DNA from: Areca catechu
Taxonomy: Eukaryota; Streptophyta; Magnoliopsida; Arecales; Arecaceae
DNA length: 64,000 nucleotides
Reading direction: 5' to 3'
Assembly: GCA_021397845.1 (NCBI GenBank)
Contig: CM038040.1
Coordinates: 20,160,315 to 20,224,314 of the forward strand
Positions 1 through 12,516 of this stretch are shown here, piece after piece (the first letter of the stretch is position 1; the number at the start of each line of letters is the position of its first letter). The position numbers were made by a program, and so were the translations under genes. The notes under the pieces are model-generated. The model searched no databases. It saw only the letters and a program-made list of their open reading frames with translations, and had not been told where the DNA came from.

Positions 1-3000
1 GTCATCTGGTTGATGGTAATCAAACCTTCACTGAAACACTCCTGTAGCAGGTCCAAAATCCTGTCATTTTTCTTTTCCATTGCCATAACTAATGCTTTCT
101 TTACTACTTCATGGTTGAAGAAAGGCATCCCCAAGTCTCGAATACATTGACATGCTTCCCCTACATCACCACCAGTCTCATATTCCTCCAGAAGCTTTGT
201 AATCTTGTCCTTCGCATCTTCCACTGCCCAACCTGTGCCCCCACCCCAGCATCTCAGAAGCCTCTCACCTGAATGGCGAGCAGAAACAAGCGAGCGTGCC
301 ATGCGAACAGTCTCACTTCCACTGCACTTAGGTGGGAGCTTGCTGCTAATCTCCTCCAGGTTTAAGGGGGCTAACACATCATCAATCACAGCCCTAGCTA
401 GAAACAGAGCTAGCTCATTGGAGGCATCTAAAATGTCCAGCGCAGTGTCTTCTGCAGACTCTAGAAGCATTATAAATCCATTAACAATATCATCACTCGA
501 GAAAATTTCCATACTTAGTGCAGAGAGCAGGACAGATGCCATTTCCTTTTCTCTATTCTTCCGATCCATGGCAAGTGTGATCAGTTTCTTGATAAAGATA
601 GGATTAAACTCTGGGGTGGCAAGGTCTTCAAGGCTTCGAATGAGCTCGGGTATGTCATCTGAGAGAAAGTATTCATGTATCATGGTCACCACTTCTTCCT
701 TGTACCTTCTTAACTTCTTGTTTTCGTCATCTCTGCCTCCCACATCTGCAGTTGCAGACTTCAGGAAGGAAGGGTCAAGCCATCCTTCGGAAATTGCTTT
801 CAGTACTAGCAACTGGAACAAGGATTTTGCAGAGGGAATATCAAGAGAAAGGTCGTCAAGACTCTCAGCAAGCCGTGAGAAACCCTTGGTCATCTGACTA
901 GAGCTAATTAAACACTCTTCTGCTGCTTCTTTTAAAAGCTTTAGAATAAGAGGCTCCGATGTCGGGATCTCCATTGCAAGTATCAAAGCTCGCTTCACAA
1001 CCTCATGGTGAAAGAAAGAAACCCCTAACTCCCTTATGCACCTACAGGCCTCTGCTGTATCTCCACCCTCAATATATTCTCTCAACAAGTCTGCAATCTT
1101 CTTTTTAACCTCTTCAACAGTGATGTGAGTACTACCACCCCAACGTCGCTCAACTAACTCTGCATGGTGGGGAGCAGAAAGATAGCTCTTTTCAGCAGTC
1201 TGGATAACTTGAAACCCTTTAGAGGACTCAGCAAGCATTCTTTTTACTCTAGCAAGGAAGGCAGGAGGTAGGATATCATCAACAACTGCACGGGCGATGA
1301 ACAAGGCAAGGACATCAACAGCATCAAGTATGTCAAGTGCCAGGTCATCAACAGACTCAAGAAGCATGACAAAACCTTGGCTGATTTGAGTTGAACTGAT
1401 GACATCAGCATATAGAGCAGACAACAAAACTGATGCCATTTCTTTTTCTTTGTCATGCCGATCCATTGCCATGGAGACAAGTTTCTTAGCGAAGTAGGGA
1501 TGGTACTCATCAGAACCTAGATCTTTAAGGTCAGATGCAGCCAACTCAACATCGCCAGTGCTGAAATACTCTTCAATGATTGTCACTACAGACTTCTTGT
1601 AGTCATCAAAATGGGTTGAAATGGTGGCACCTACTAGCTCATATGGCTCCTGATATCACAATAAGAGAAAATTACAATAATTAAATGCATAGAGCCACAA
1701 GTGCATGCATGAACATATTTCACTCAATTAAATTTTTCTAGAGCTAGAAAAAAAGGTAACCAAAACAAAAGGTCCTGTAAATGATTTTTATCACTGGCCA
1801 AGCATACATACACAAACACTTCATATACATAGATATAGTCATATAGATGTAGATAGATAGAAAGATAGATAATCGATAATCCACACACACACACACACAC
1901 ACACATGCACACACACACACAGATTACATACCTCTCCACTATCATAATTTGGATCATTGCGATCAAGGCGTGTGTCAGAATCAGTATCAAGGAGTTTGCC
2001 CCATGTGCCTTTACCACCAGCACCATCTGCAACCAAACATTTGGGGAACTATGTTACTGAAGTCGATGGAATCTGATGCAATGTCACTGGTTCATAAAAA
2101 AAGCAAGCATTGAGGTCCTCAAAAATAGAAATAGAAAGAAACATGGTCCTCAACAATAAATAATACTACCAAGTGCAGACGCTGCTGTTGATTTGTGATC
2201 AAACAGAAAAGAATAGATACTGTAGCTTACAGTGGGAAAAAGCTAATAGTTAGTGTCAAAATAGAACAATGACAAGTTGACATGATGCATAGCTGAACTT
2301 GCTTCAGGTTTAGGGATTGACTCAACAACATAGTCCAAAAGTTCTCAATTGTTTCACTGAAAAAAGGCAATCTTAGTCAAGCTGCAAATGAAGCCCATCT
2401 GAATCATTTTATTACATGCCGCAGCCATTAACAAGCATCTCTTACTATGACAAGTGCATAATGTCAATAGTTCTGATTCATGCATGAAGAATTGGCAAAG
2501 TCCCAGTCTATATTTTTCAACAAGAGCAGAACCACCACCAAATATATTTTTTGGTGACTGGTCTATTTGTTGAGCAAGCCATTTTTGAGAAGATCATATC
2601 TGGCTGGATTTTCCAGCTCAATAGGTTTTCTCGATAAATGAGTTGAGCTTGAGGACTTCCTAGCTTGCTCATTTTTGGCTTGTTTAAGCTCAAAATGATG
2701 CCGGATGTGCCGTTAACAGGTGCTTCACAGCAACCGTTAAGAATAATGACCTCAACTTCTCATAATAATATGCCACTATATGACTGAAGGTTTGAAGCAT
2801 TCTTACAGGATTATGCTTCCTAAATTTTCTGCCTGAATCCCAGGTTCCTGATATTAACTAATTCAATACAGCATTCATTCTTCACGGAAATAAATCTGAA
2901 CCACCTGTATGGTGACGACAGAAAAGAGTGCAAACACAATAACCGGAATCGGTAGAACATTAGAAATTTTGAAGCACAAATTATGGGAATGTATTTAATA

Positions 3001-3615
3001 CCTATAAATATCAATTAATTATCCCTAGGTGCCCCAGGAACGCAACAAACAAGATTAATTAATGGTGAGGAAAATCACACAAATTAATGCCCAATATGTA
3101 TGTCTGTGTGCATGAAGATCAAATGAGACACTAAGCATGTGTGTGTGTGCATGAGTGAGAGAGAGATGACCTAACATACTATTGTAACTGAGGAATTAGT
3201 TGCAATGTATATCCTAAAACTGCACAAAAGCAGCTATATTTCTGAATTTATCACTTCTAATAACAAGCCTAATTAGAATTTTCCCTTAGAGACTTGAAAC
3301 CATGATAAACATACATAAAAAGGGATTCAAATGTTGCTGGATTCCAGGGAGTTCAGGGTGAAATTTTCCTGGGGACAGATATCCGTGATTTTATTCATAA
3401 TAAAAGCTGATCTAGGTTAAGATCGTAATATAGCAAATAAAACTAAAATAATTCCATGAAACAAGCATGCTACCACCTAAGCTATGCTTAAATCTTTTTA
3501 AAACTTATCTTATATCTAAACTGAAGCTTCGCACCATTAAACATAACCTATAATATCCAAAAGGCCTGGAATACACACACACACACACACACACATAGCG
3601 CGCACACACACACAC

Positions 3616-3653
<38 letters not shown>

Positions 3654-6153
3654 ATATTTTCAGTTTTCCTATTTATGCATTACAAGCAGTCGTTAGATGA
3701 ACAATGCTGAAAAATCCAGGGCACTAAAATATATTATACACCACATAAATTCTTCAGATCATCATCACTCTATAGACAGCTTAAAGACATGGTAACCAAA
3801 TTTAAAGTGGTTTTAAATGATTTTAAAACCATTAAGTTGAATCAAACCATTGTAAAGTGTCATTGGAATTGTTCCTTTCATAATTATTTAATGCCTATGC
3901 AAGAATTCTCTAGAACAATAGGCAATTTAAAGTGGTTTTAGATGATTTTAAAACCATTAAGTTGAATCAAACCATTGTAAAGTCTCAATAAAATTGTTCA
4001 TGTTACAATTATTTAATGCACATGCAAGAATTCTCTAAAACAATAGGAAATTAGACTGAAGTCATTTCAGATGTGATCGAACAAGTTGTTCCCTCCACAT
4101 CCTTTGAACCCTCTTGTACTTGATAGCAATAAAGATAATGGAGGACCAGATGATACATTAGCTCTTGATGAAGAATGTTTCCAATAAGGCCTCTGATAGA
4201 TACTAGACACTCCCTGTCCAAAAACTGTAATTAGCTAATCTAATTTGATAGACACTCACCAGACACCTTTGTCATAAATAGTTTATAGTCACCATATATA
4301 AGTAATATGTTACACTCTAATCCGATGTGAAGACATGATTATTTAACAATCTCATTGTCCTAAGTATATTTTAAGTTTTTAAATAATTCCAAACTTTTGC
4401 TAAGAAAACAATCTAACCATGTATAATGTTTCCGACTGCACATAGTAATTTCAAATGATACATAAGTTACCATAAAATTTTGCGATATATGTTAGTTGGC
4501 CTTCCTTTACTTTTATATTATTAGTTCTAATTTTTCTTGATTTTTTTTTTCTAATTCTTGACTAATGCTTCAACCTCAGATACATACTGGAGAGATTTTG
4601 AAAATGAAAACTTACTAGGCTTAACTGAAACGGACTTCTCAGACATTCATAACAAAATTCAGTAAGATGAACAAGGTAAAGTATATATATATATATATTG
4701 GAAGTTTGTCAACTTTGGTATTGTACCAAACTTGCATAAATATTCCACCCTTGCACAAAAATTAAAGGACATAAACCAAAAGGATACATACATATGTATG
4801 TGCATATGTACATAAATACACATATTGCTTACATAGGTCTTGTCAACATAAATAATAAGATTGCACCACTTCCATGAAAAGTATCAGATAAGGAGACAGT
4901 GAAGTTCCATACATGAGTTCATTAAGTTCACATAGAGAAATAGAGGAAGCATGCCTTATTTACAATTAATTGTGAAAATAATTGAAGCCTAACATCTATA
5001 TCTTCCATAGATGTCCAATAAAGTATGTGATACACCTCATAGAAGCTGCTCATGGCATCATCTCTTGTAGCCCCCATACAAGCCTTGAAGCACTATTGTT
5101 AAAAGCTCTTTCTAAGATATGATGCTAATGGTCCTTAAATAAGCTTCAGAACTAGAGTGTATTCTAGGCATAAGATTCTCGAAATTGCAAAAATAGCTAT
5201 GGTCTCAGATGTGTTAAAACATAAAAGAGAATAGCTACCCACTCACCATTCCTGATCCCAAACACTAACTTGAATATCCATAAAACCTTAATAAGTTTAA
5301 TAATTTCAGAAGAAGTTTGTCAAAGCTATATTGGCACATCAACAAGTTGATGACCCAACAAACTATCCAGACATAACTATCTGACATGCTTCAGACAGCA
5401 TCCAGGCATTATGAACAAATCTCACCAGTGTTCTTTCAAGAACAGACATACCCAAACTATAACATACTGCAATCGAGAAGAATAGACGGTGTTATGCCAT
5501 AAAAAGGAACGCACAATCTTGAAACACTTTCTTCTAATACATTATTTGGTTATTAAATTTATATCCAACTAGCACAGTGTGATTTATCTCCCGATAACCA
5601 AGCCCAATGCTGAAGTGCAGTGTGGAATACAAACTAAACCCAGAGAAGTTAGCAGTCCTGATTCTTAACACCAGACCTACTTAGGCAGTGCAACAACTTT
5701 AATTCTTCCATTTAAGTGGATTAATATCAACATATTTATAATTTACCATAAACACAAGAAGCGAAACCAAAGGTGACACTGAGAATCAGTTCCTAAAGTC
5801 CTCTAATTCATCTTAGTTAACTAGAAACCTATAAACTATAAAACAGACGATGAAAAGCAATTTTCACGTTAGTATGAGTATGACCAAAGAAACGATATTT
5901 ATTTTAAAAAGAAAGAATTAACTTTCCACTCACCCTTCTTCACGCGCACTAGTTTCCCGGAGTGGCTCCGCCTCACATGCCTCACACCAGTAGAAGCCTT
6001 ACCACTAGCCCCGCCCTTGTTGTGGTACTCCGGAAACAACAAAGAAGTCGGCGATCTCGGCGACGACGACAGCACCTCCGCATTCTGCGCCGCTATCTTC
6101 AGCATCTCCCTCTGCCCATCCGTCAAGAACCCCTCCTTCTTCGGCGAGGCCAT
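1..6153 (-). CDS. MRF1: MRF1-like MA3-domain translation regulatory factor, C-terminus beyond the window
   Basis: Three coding exons on the minus strand: 5934-6153, 1932-2026 and 1-1649. All splice sites are GT-AG and the frame stays open across the joins (220+95 bases = 105 codons, then 549 codons to the edge). Exon 1 begins MASPKKEGFLTDGQREMLK and holds the basic HVRRSHSGK segment; exon 2 holds GGKGTWGKLLDTDS and DRNDPNYDSGEEPYEL, all typical of plant MRF/ECIP1 proteins. Exon 3 encodes MA3 domains at about residues 121-242, 285-406, 420-541 and from 584 on; the window ends inside the fourth, at ITINQMT, so roughly 75 residues are missing by comparison with the family. Known for the family: MA3 (PDCD4-like) domains bind eIF4A and ribosomes, and MRF proteins act downstream of TOR in stress-dependent translation. 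Which paralogue (MRF1-4) this is remains inferred from likeness; MRF1 fits best. Confidence 0.93.
1881..1921. repeat. CA/TG microsatellite in the short MRF1 intron
   Basis: An interrupted (CA)n run, broken by ATG, lies inside the 282-base intron 1650-1931, about ten bases from the donor of exon 2. It could vary in length between individuals. Confidence 0.85.
3572..3651. repeat. Compound (CA)n-(GA)n microsatellite
   Basis: A (CA)n run, a short GCGCGCACA break, more CA, then (GA)n of about 16 units, inside the large MRF1 intron. Confidence 0.9.
3799..4048. repeat. 125-bp tandem duplication with a palindromic core
   Basis: Two head-to-tail copies (3799-3923 and 3924-4048) start at AATTTAAAGTGGTTTTA and end with CAAGAATTCTCTARAACAATAGG. 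They differ at roughly a dozen sites. Each copy has an imperfect inverted repeat around AAGTGGTTTTAAATGATTTT and AAAACCATT that could form a hairpin. Confidence 0.85.
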
Positions 6154-6500
6154 CCCCCACGTCCCCTTACCCTCTCAACCTGTAATCAACCACCAAATCC
6201 TCACCGTCCCTCCCATTAAAACGTTCCAAACTCATCCCAAATCGAAACAATCGATCAAGAAACAAAAAGAAAAGGGTTGGGCTTCGGAAAAAGCCATACC
6301 TCGGGAAGCAGAAAGAAGCAAGAGAATAGAAGAAAAGCCCCAAATCCGAGGGCTAATCCACCATTCAAATCGCGACCACCGCCCTTCCCGAACTCGATCG
6401 AGTCTTGGCCCGGGGAGTCTCGAGCCAAGACGAGGGGGAAGGGAGCAAAGCTTAAGATCTCGATCTCGATCCCTCTCTGAGAAACCCTAGAGAGGAGAAC
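6154..6500 (-). other. 5' leader of the MRF1-like gene with a short leader intron
   Basis: Reading the minus strand, a GC-rich leader runs to CCCGAG|GTATGG and resumes after GATTACAG|GTTGAG, giving a 120-base intron at 6180-6299 just upstream of the ATG at 6153. A telo-box-like AAACCCTAGAG sits at about 6482-6492, common in leaders of plant translation-related genes. The transcription start is not resolved. The open frames on the plus strand here are compositional. Confidence 0.6.
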
Positions 6501-7356
6501 ACCTGAGAGTCCCCTCGAAGACTCCCTCGAGATCTCGAGGGCAGTTTTGTTGGCTTCGATCTTTGCCTTCGTCCCGTGGTCGAATTGGATGGATTCGGAA
6601 GAGAATGGGTTTCCTTTCTTTATTGATAGGGAGGCGCCTGCGGTTTCTATGCCACGTCACGAGTGGGGCAGCGGGGTGGACCGGGTTGTATCTTTCGCGC
6701 AAAAAAATGATTTCGTTCTTTCGCGACATCAACCGTTGGGTTGTGTAACACCGCTTCTAGACTTACATATTGTGCTTTGAGACCCGTGTACATCGCAATC
6801 CAACGGCTGATGTTGCGAAAATAGACTAATCATTCTATGGTGCAAAAGATTCAACACGAACCCGACGGAGGGTTGGTCTTGTCGAGCATATCTCTACATC
6901 TGTTAACACGTGGCTGATCTGCTCGGTTTTTTTTTTGGTTAAAAAAATTAACATTATATTCAATAAAATAACTTTTTTATTATGTAATTAACATTTTGTT
7001 ATTATATGATCTGCCCGGTTTTTGTTGCTGTGCTGATGATATATTATTTAATGTCTAATCTTATATAATCAACATTTTTTTGGAGATTAAATCGAGCTGA
7101 GAATGATAATAATTGGATGGGAATTCTAGAGTAGTGATATATTGAGGATAAATTTAAACATAATCATTGGTGCACAAGATGTGATTAGAAATTTTTTAAA
7201 AAAATTATAATTTATTTAAAAGTTTAATAGACATGGAAAGTTTATTATTGTGTTCAAGAAGAAGTTTAGTTTCATCATTTTATTTCTTTTTCATGAATTT
7301 TTTTATACTCGAAGAAAGAATTCTTTGAATTCATTTAATAATATTTTGGTGAGAGG
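6501..7356. other. Spacer upstream of the MRF1-like gene
   Basis: Holds the presumed MRF1 promoter (6.5-6.9 kb, GC-richer) and then AT-rich sequence up to the Gypsy insertion. No gene or named repeat is recognised; short open frames on both strands look random. Confidence 0.5.
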
Positions 7357-7361
7357 ATACT

Positions 7362-7930
7362 TGCACCATTAATCGGAGCACCTTCTCGCTTTCAAACTAC
7401 TACTGCACTCTCATTCAGTCCCGAGAATAATCTCTAGGTAGTTTTGTCCTCAAACATCTGCTCAACCCCATACTAGCCCCTTCTCATATTTGAGTGGTCA
7501 ATAAATGATCTTCAACTGTCTCAACCAAAATTCATGACAAATAATTATATTCAGTTATCAATGACTCCTCGATGGAACATAACCACTTTAACGGCTCAAC
7601 TACCAATGGTATCTTGTTATGCCTAACAGTATATGGTTATCCTTAATAGAAAGCAATTGCTTCACTTCTTATAAATAGGTAAGGGGGTACCCCCAACTAG
7701 GTACGCTGCCACCATCCTACTCTACACTCAATTTCTTATGCACACAGTTCTGGCTACTATTGCCCTTCTAGCTTTTTCATTGACTTGAGTATCGGAGTGT
7801 CCTCCACTGGACTCCAACCTGAAGGTTTCTTGTAGGTTTCTACCCGCGAGGAGTTTGCCCACTTCACCGAAGAAGACGACAAGACTAGTCGGCGCCGTTG
7901 TAAGTCACCGGAGATCTACCTGAAGCAACA
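7362..7930 (+). repeat. 5' LTR of the Gypsy element
   Basis: Begins TGCACC (start less certain) and ends GCAACA, followed at once by a primer-site-like GATTGGTGCACTAGAAAGG. A TATA box (TTATAAATAGG) lies at about 7670-7680, with a downstream R-U5 region containing TATCGGAGTGTCCTCC. The last ~110 bases are repeated in diverged form at 11070-11186. Confidence 0.75.
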
Positions 7931-7952
7931 GATTGGTGCACTAGAAAGGGGA
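7931..7952 (+). other. Primer binding site of the Gypsy element
   Basis: GATTGGTGCACTAGAAAGG directly follows the LTR end. The same layout with a closely related sequence occurs at the LTR junction of the element at 58.6-62.9 kb. Confidence 0.6.
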
Positions 7953-8671
7953 CAAGATTGTTCATAACTGTTCATCCCCAAGATTTCCGGAGTTGATAGA
8001 ATGGCTAAAACCGAGAACAAAGCCCAAGAAACCTCTTTAAGCTGCATTGGATATTCTTCGCCTCATACGAGAATGACCAATCCCGTGTTGGAGCCTCCTG
8101 CTTCGCCCCACCACCATCATCAACTGTCCCGCAAGAAGCCCTTGCCATCTTGGCTCGGCAAGTCCAAGCCTTAACTGCAGCAGTTCAAGGGCTACAACAA
8201 CAATGGGCAATGGCAAAGCCAGAAAATCCCATTCCTACAGTGGTCGTCATATTCCCTATCCATCAATCTCCCCAAGAAAGATATTCTCATTATCGGATTT
8301 CCCACCACTCTCAACCATGATCGTTGTATCCAGCTGATTACCGATGACATATGGCGGGAACATTCTATCCTACAAGTTAGCACCGAGAAGCTAGTCGGAA
8401 CTGATTTCATTTATCTCCTCCACAACAAAAAAGTCCTCGGTACGAGGAGTACCCTTGGGAAAGAAGATCAAGGCAAAACAAATGCCCGCTCTCTTTATTT
8501 GAGTCTTCTTAGGAAGGGTCTTATGGAGAAGCAATTCGACATCGAGCTAAACAGTGCCTTGATGAGTACAGGCGCAAGCTTAGGGAAGTTAGCCATCAAC
8601 TCACTAATCTACAAGGAGGGGGTTCTAATCCTCTAGACTTCAATAACTCCCCTCCTCTGTTTTGAAGAATC

Positions 8672-8950
8672 ATGGAAGAACCAATTCCCAGCCAGTTCAA
8701 AATGCCTAAAGTGGATCCATATAATGATACCTCATATCCACTTAACCACCTTGAAAGCTACAAATCTTTGATGATGATCGAAGGCATCTCTGATGCCCAT
8801 ACTCTACATTGCTTTTCTTGTAACTCTCTGCAAAGCAACTTGGATCTGGTATTTTGGACTAGAGCCATGGAACATTCACTCCTTCAAACAACTAGCAAAG
8901 CTATTTGTTGCCTACTTCAATGCCAGCCAAATGATGCCCAAGGAGCCTGA
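8672..8950 (+). pseudogene. gag remnant of the Gypsy element
   Basis: The open stretch begins MEEPIPSQFKMPKVDPYND and continues with PLNHLESYKSLMMIEG, the conserved start of the plant Gypsy retrotransposon gag domain (capsid-like protein that packages element RNA). The frame breaks after about 60 recognisable residues; further gag-like words lie in other frames to about 9.3 kb. Not functional. Confidence 0.8.
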
Positions 8951-9754
8951 CAATTTTTTCTCCATCCGATAATGAGAGAAAGTCCTTGAAAGAGTATGTG
9001 GCTTAATTCAAATCAGCCATCCTGTAAATATACGATTTGGATGAGTCTATAGCAATGCTCACTTTGGAAATGGGATTTCGCTCCATTAGGTTAACATACT
9101 CCTTGGATAAAACCTATCCAAAATCCTACTCGGTGCTGTTGGTCCATGCCTAGAATTATATACAAGCAGAAGAAGCCATAGATGTTCAGCAAGAGCCAAG
9201 GAGACAAAAGTCCCGAGAAGATTCCAAAGGCAACTAAATTGAGAAGCCTACCACCTCTCGTTAGCAAAGCTCAAAGTTAAGGAAGCCCAAGTATCCTGAC
9301 TACACTCCTCTCCTTGCTCCTAGAATGAACATCCTTATGGAAATCGAAGGAGAAAAGTTCTTTCAATGGCTCCTACTGATGAAGTCTCCTCCTACCTCCC
9401 GAAATAAAAGTAAATACTACTGATTCCACCAAGATCATGAACATGATATCGAAAACTGCTATGCCTTGAAAAATGAGATTGAAGAGCTTATTAGGCATGA
9501 TTACCTCAAGAAGTTCACCTGGAAGGAAGGAACTCGGTCCGGTGAATAAGGTCCTATCCCAGTACCTGCTAAAGCTGAAGTTGAAAACCAACTTACCAAA
9601 AAGCCAATCACTATAACCTTCTGGAGGGCAGGATGTGCCTTTAAGCGACAGAGAAGGAAGAACAACAAATAAATGTAATCTCTTTTTTTGACAAGGATCT
9701 TGCTAGAATCTAGAATTCTCACGATGATGCTAATGTTGTATCCATGACAATAGC

Positions 9755-10140
9755 AAAGTACGATACAAAAAAGGTTTTAGTCAATAATGAGAGTTCTGTT
9801 GATGTTCTCTTTTACGATACTTTTGTTGAATGTATATATCACTAAATCAATTAAGACAAATCTCTACCATTCTAGTCAGTTCCTTCAGCAATTTAATCAA
9901 AGTTGAGGGCAAAATTATCTTGCCCGTTACTGCTAGGACCCCACCCCGACTAAGCACTATTTATATCACCTTCATGGTTGTCCGAATACCTTCTATATAT
10001 AACGTCATACTTGGACGACCATGGCTCAATCAACTAAACGCCATTGTCTCTACCAAGTATCTACTCGTCTGCTTCCCAATCAAAAATAGAGTTGGTGAGA
10101 TATGGGGAGATCAACAAGTAGCTCGATACTATTTCATGAT
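9755..10140 (+). pseudogene. Aspartic protease remnant of the Gypsy element
   Basis: A first frame has SSVDVLFYDTF, the region of the catalytic aspartate motif, where the preceding residues read NNE rather than the expected Asp-(Ser/Thr)-Gly. After a frame change near 9830 the sequence reads GKIILPVTARTPPRLS and NVILGRPWLNQLNAIVST, matching the rest of the retropepsin-like domain. The missing active-site aspartate and the frameshift make it inactive. Confidence 0.8.
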
Positions 10141-10309
10141 GTCAACCAAGATACCAAAGTCTACGAAAGTACCCGTAGTTAAACTTTGGATCAAAGAGAG
10201 CCTGAAAAGAGAGCGAAACCTGCTGAGATGCTACTATTGTTCTTTTAAAAAAATGACCTCACCAAATGCATACAAATTGGATCTCTTTTACCTAAGAAGA
10301 AGAACCAAC

Positions 10310-11070
10310 TATTAGATTTCCTTCATCAAAATGCAGATATCTTTGCTTGGTCTGCCTCTGATATGTCCGAGATCCCTCTCGAAGTCATCATGTACAAACT
10401 TAATATCGATCCCAACTTCGGACCTATCAGGCAAAAGAATAAGAGTTTCATGCCTAAAAGGCAAAAGGCTATTGACGAAGAAGTTGACAAGCTCTTGATA
10501 GCTGGTTTCATTCGAGAAGCACATTTTCCTGATTGGCTAGCAAATATGGTCATGATGAAAAAAGCTATTGGAAAATGATGGATTTGTCAACTACACTAAT
10601 TTGAACAAAGCATGTCCAAAGGATAGCTTTTCCTTATCAAAAATTAATCAGATAGTGGATGCCACTTCTAGGCACAAGCTACTTAGTTTCATGAACACCT
10701 TCTCCAACTATGATCAGATAAAAATGGCTCTCAAAGTTGAAGGAATACTGCCTTCATTGCCGAGAAGGATATTTATTATTATAAAATAATGCCTTTCGGG
10801 TTAAAGAATATGAGAGCTACCTATTAAAAGTTGGTAAGCAAGGTCTTTAAGGATAAAATCGATCAAAATATGAAAGTTTATGTTGATGACATGCTTGTCA
10901 AAAGCTCCAAAGTAGCTAACCACATCTTTAATTTGGAAGAAGCCTTTAACACCTCCATCGTCGTCAAATAAAACTAAATTCAAGTAAGCGTGCCTTTGAA
11001 GTTACTGTTGGAAGTTTCTTGGGTTTATGGTAACCGAACATGGCATCAAGGCAAATCTACAAAAAATCTA
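10310..11070 (+). pseudogene. Reverse transcriptase remnant of the Gypsy element
   Basis: RT words occur in order: YKLNIDPNFGPIRQKNKSF, RQKAIDEEVDKLLIAGFIRE, NLNKACPKDSFSLSKIN and VYVDDMLVKS. The YVDD catalytic box is intact at 10879-10890, but the frame changes near 10575 and 10780 and there are stops. The match continues through FLGFMVTEHGIKANLQKIYA and stops at about 11070, where LTR-derived sequence takes over. RNase H and integrase are missing. Confidence 0.88.
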
Positions 11071-11186
11071 CGCTAGAGGATTTTTTACAAGTTTTCGATT
11101 GTGATGAGCTCGTCTAGCTCATTAGAAAAGATAGTAGGACTAGCTAGTGCTGTCACAAGTTACCGGAAATCTATTTAATGGCAACA
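11070..11186 (+). repeat. 3' LTR tail (truncated)
   Basis: Aligns with the last part of the 5' LTR: shared landmarks are GACTAG, AAGTYACCGGARATCTA and the terminal GCAACA. Only the U5 end remains, so the deletion removed everything from the distal reverse transcriptase to inside the 3' LTR. Confidence 0.7.
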
Positions 11187-11191
11187 ATACC

Positions 11192-12229
11192 CAATCCTCT
11201 CCCATTTTTATTTTAAATGTCTTGGTCGTAAAGTGCATTTGTCTTAAAATGCTACAAAATTTATCATTGCTAATATTTGTTAAGGCAACAGAGATACTAT
11301 GGCAACAATTTAATAATAGGAACATTTACTTAGTTAATATGGGCCTAATCCTGTTTTCTCCGCTAACAATAAAAAGTTTACTTGTACAAACACCTGCTAT
11401 GCAGGTATGTCACTTTTATTTTCATTCATACTATTGATCATGCAGATATTTAGACCCATTTTGTAAGAATAAAAAGTAGAGGATTTTGTTTATCATATAC
11501 ACGTAGGCACTTCAATTTTAGCATCTTTCGAAGTTTAGATCAAAAGGATTTCTCATTTAAGTTAAGAGTGGTCATGCAAAAACTTTTAAAGGATCCTTTC
11601 TTGATAAACCGAGTAATATGTCTTCACATTGTATCTTATATTGGTGTTCATAAAATGCCTTCCATTTTTCCAAAAAAATAAAAAATCTTTAATTGCCTTC
11701 TTATCATTTTAGGGGTTTCAAGTTTCACAAGCTAGGGAATAGCAATTAGTTACAAAATATTGAATTCATATTTTCGGTAACCAAAGGCGGGAAAAGTAGG
11801 TTGCCAAATCACAAACTATCTTCAAATGCTTTCCATATCATTTGCAATATAATATTATTTTCTCTAAATTCATAATATTTATTATGTTAATATATTTTTT
11901 AAATTATATTTTTTCAAAAAACCAGGCATGCATGATCCTCACATTAAATCTTGAATAAAACAATGCTTTTTATATCTATGTAATGCATTCCATCTCGATC
12001 CATTTGTCCCCAAGGCCCTGAGCTTAATTCTACGTTCACCAAGCTTAGAAGGTTTTTTAATGGCACCTGGAACCGGTGGAGGCTCTCTCTTTCATAGCCC
12101 ATGGCTTACAGCCTCCATTAGACTTTGCAAGCTTGACATCCGGGCTACAACAATAAAAAACATTTTGTTCATGGCTGCTAGAAAATCCCTAATCTTAGCA
12201 TGTAATTTGAATCATGGCATATTGTATCG
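11192..12229. other. AT-rich spacer without a recognisable gene
   Basis: No coding segment or named repeat seen. Short open frames are random. Confidence 0.5.
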
Positions 12230-12242
12230 GATTACAAATACA

Positions 12243-12516
12243 GTCTCTTTTTTTTTTTTTTGATGAAGCCCGTTAGACGATTGTTCGATTTAGACCGCAT
12301 TTTTTCACGTATCTTTTTCATCAATTGGTGAGTACGTCAACCTAATCCCACTACGGGGCCGGAGTAACAGTCGCTCCACCTCCCAGTCACGTGCATCCAA
12401 AAAAATTCGGAATTTAATCGAGTCATCCAAAAAATCATGACTCGAATCGGTGACCAGAAAGTAATTTACAAGGATAAAACTGTGCTCTTACCAATTGCGC
12501 TACCATCAAAGTAGTA
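12243..12516 (-). mobile_element. tRNA-derived SINE with perfect 13-bp target-site duplication
   Basis: Read on the minus strand, the head is tRNA-like: the A-box region TAGCGCAATTGGTAAGAGC at about 12484-12502 and the B-box region CACCGATTCGAGTC at about 12437-12450 are spaced as in an internal Pol III promoter. About 180 bases of tRNA-unrelated body follow, ending in an A run that is seen as poly-T at 12247-12261 on the plus strand. The insert is flanked by identical GATTACAAATACA at 12230-12242 and 12517-12529. It does not fold as a complete tRNA. Family name not assigned. Confidence 0.88.

Larger units (their letters stand above)
2027..5933 (-). other. Large intron of the MRF1-like gene (3.9 kb)
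   Basis: Lies between exons 1 and 2 of the MRF1-like gene (donor GTGAGT at 5933, acceptor TTGCAG at 2027). It is AT-rich and holds CA/GA microsatellites near 3.6 kb and a 125-bp tandem duplication at 3.8-4.05 kb. I found no coding segment in it on either strand. Confidence 0.8.
7362..11186 (+). mobile_element. Degenerate Ty3/Gypsy LTR retrotransposon, internally deleted
   Basis: Plus-strand order: 5' LTR (7362-7930), primer binding site, gag remnant, protease, reverse transcriptase, then an abrupt join at about 11070 to sequence matching the last ~110 bases of the 5' LTR. RNase H, integrase and most of the 3' LTR are absent. The proposed 5-bp target duplication is imperfect: ATACT at 7357-7361 and ATACC at 11187-11191. 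The coding parts carry several frameshifts and stops. Domain order and wording match plant Gypsy elements with long leaders (TAT-like); lineage is inferred. Confidence 0.85.

Noticed and set aside
205..897. A 230-codon open frame on the plus strand
   Set aside because: It lies antisense to the conserved MA3-domain exon of the MRF1-like gene and matches no protein family I know.
12436..12510. A tRNA gene on the minus strand (A and B boxes present)
   Set aside because: The acceptor stem does not pair, the sequence after the B box is unrelated to a tRNA 3' end, and the unit ends in poly-A between perfect target duplications. It is the head of a SINE.
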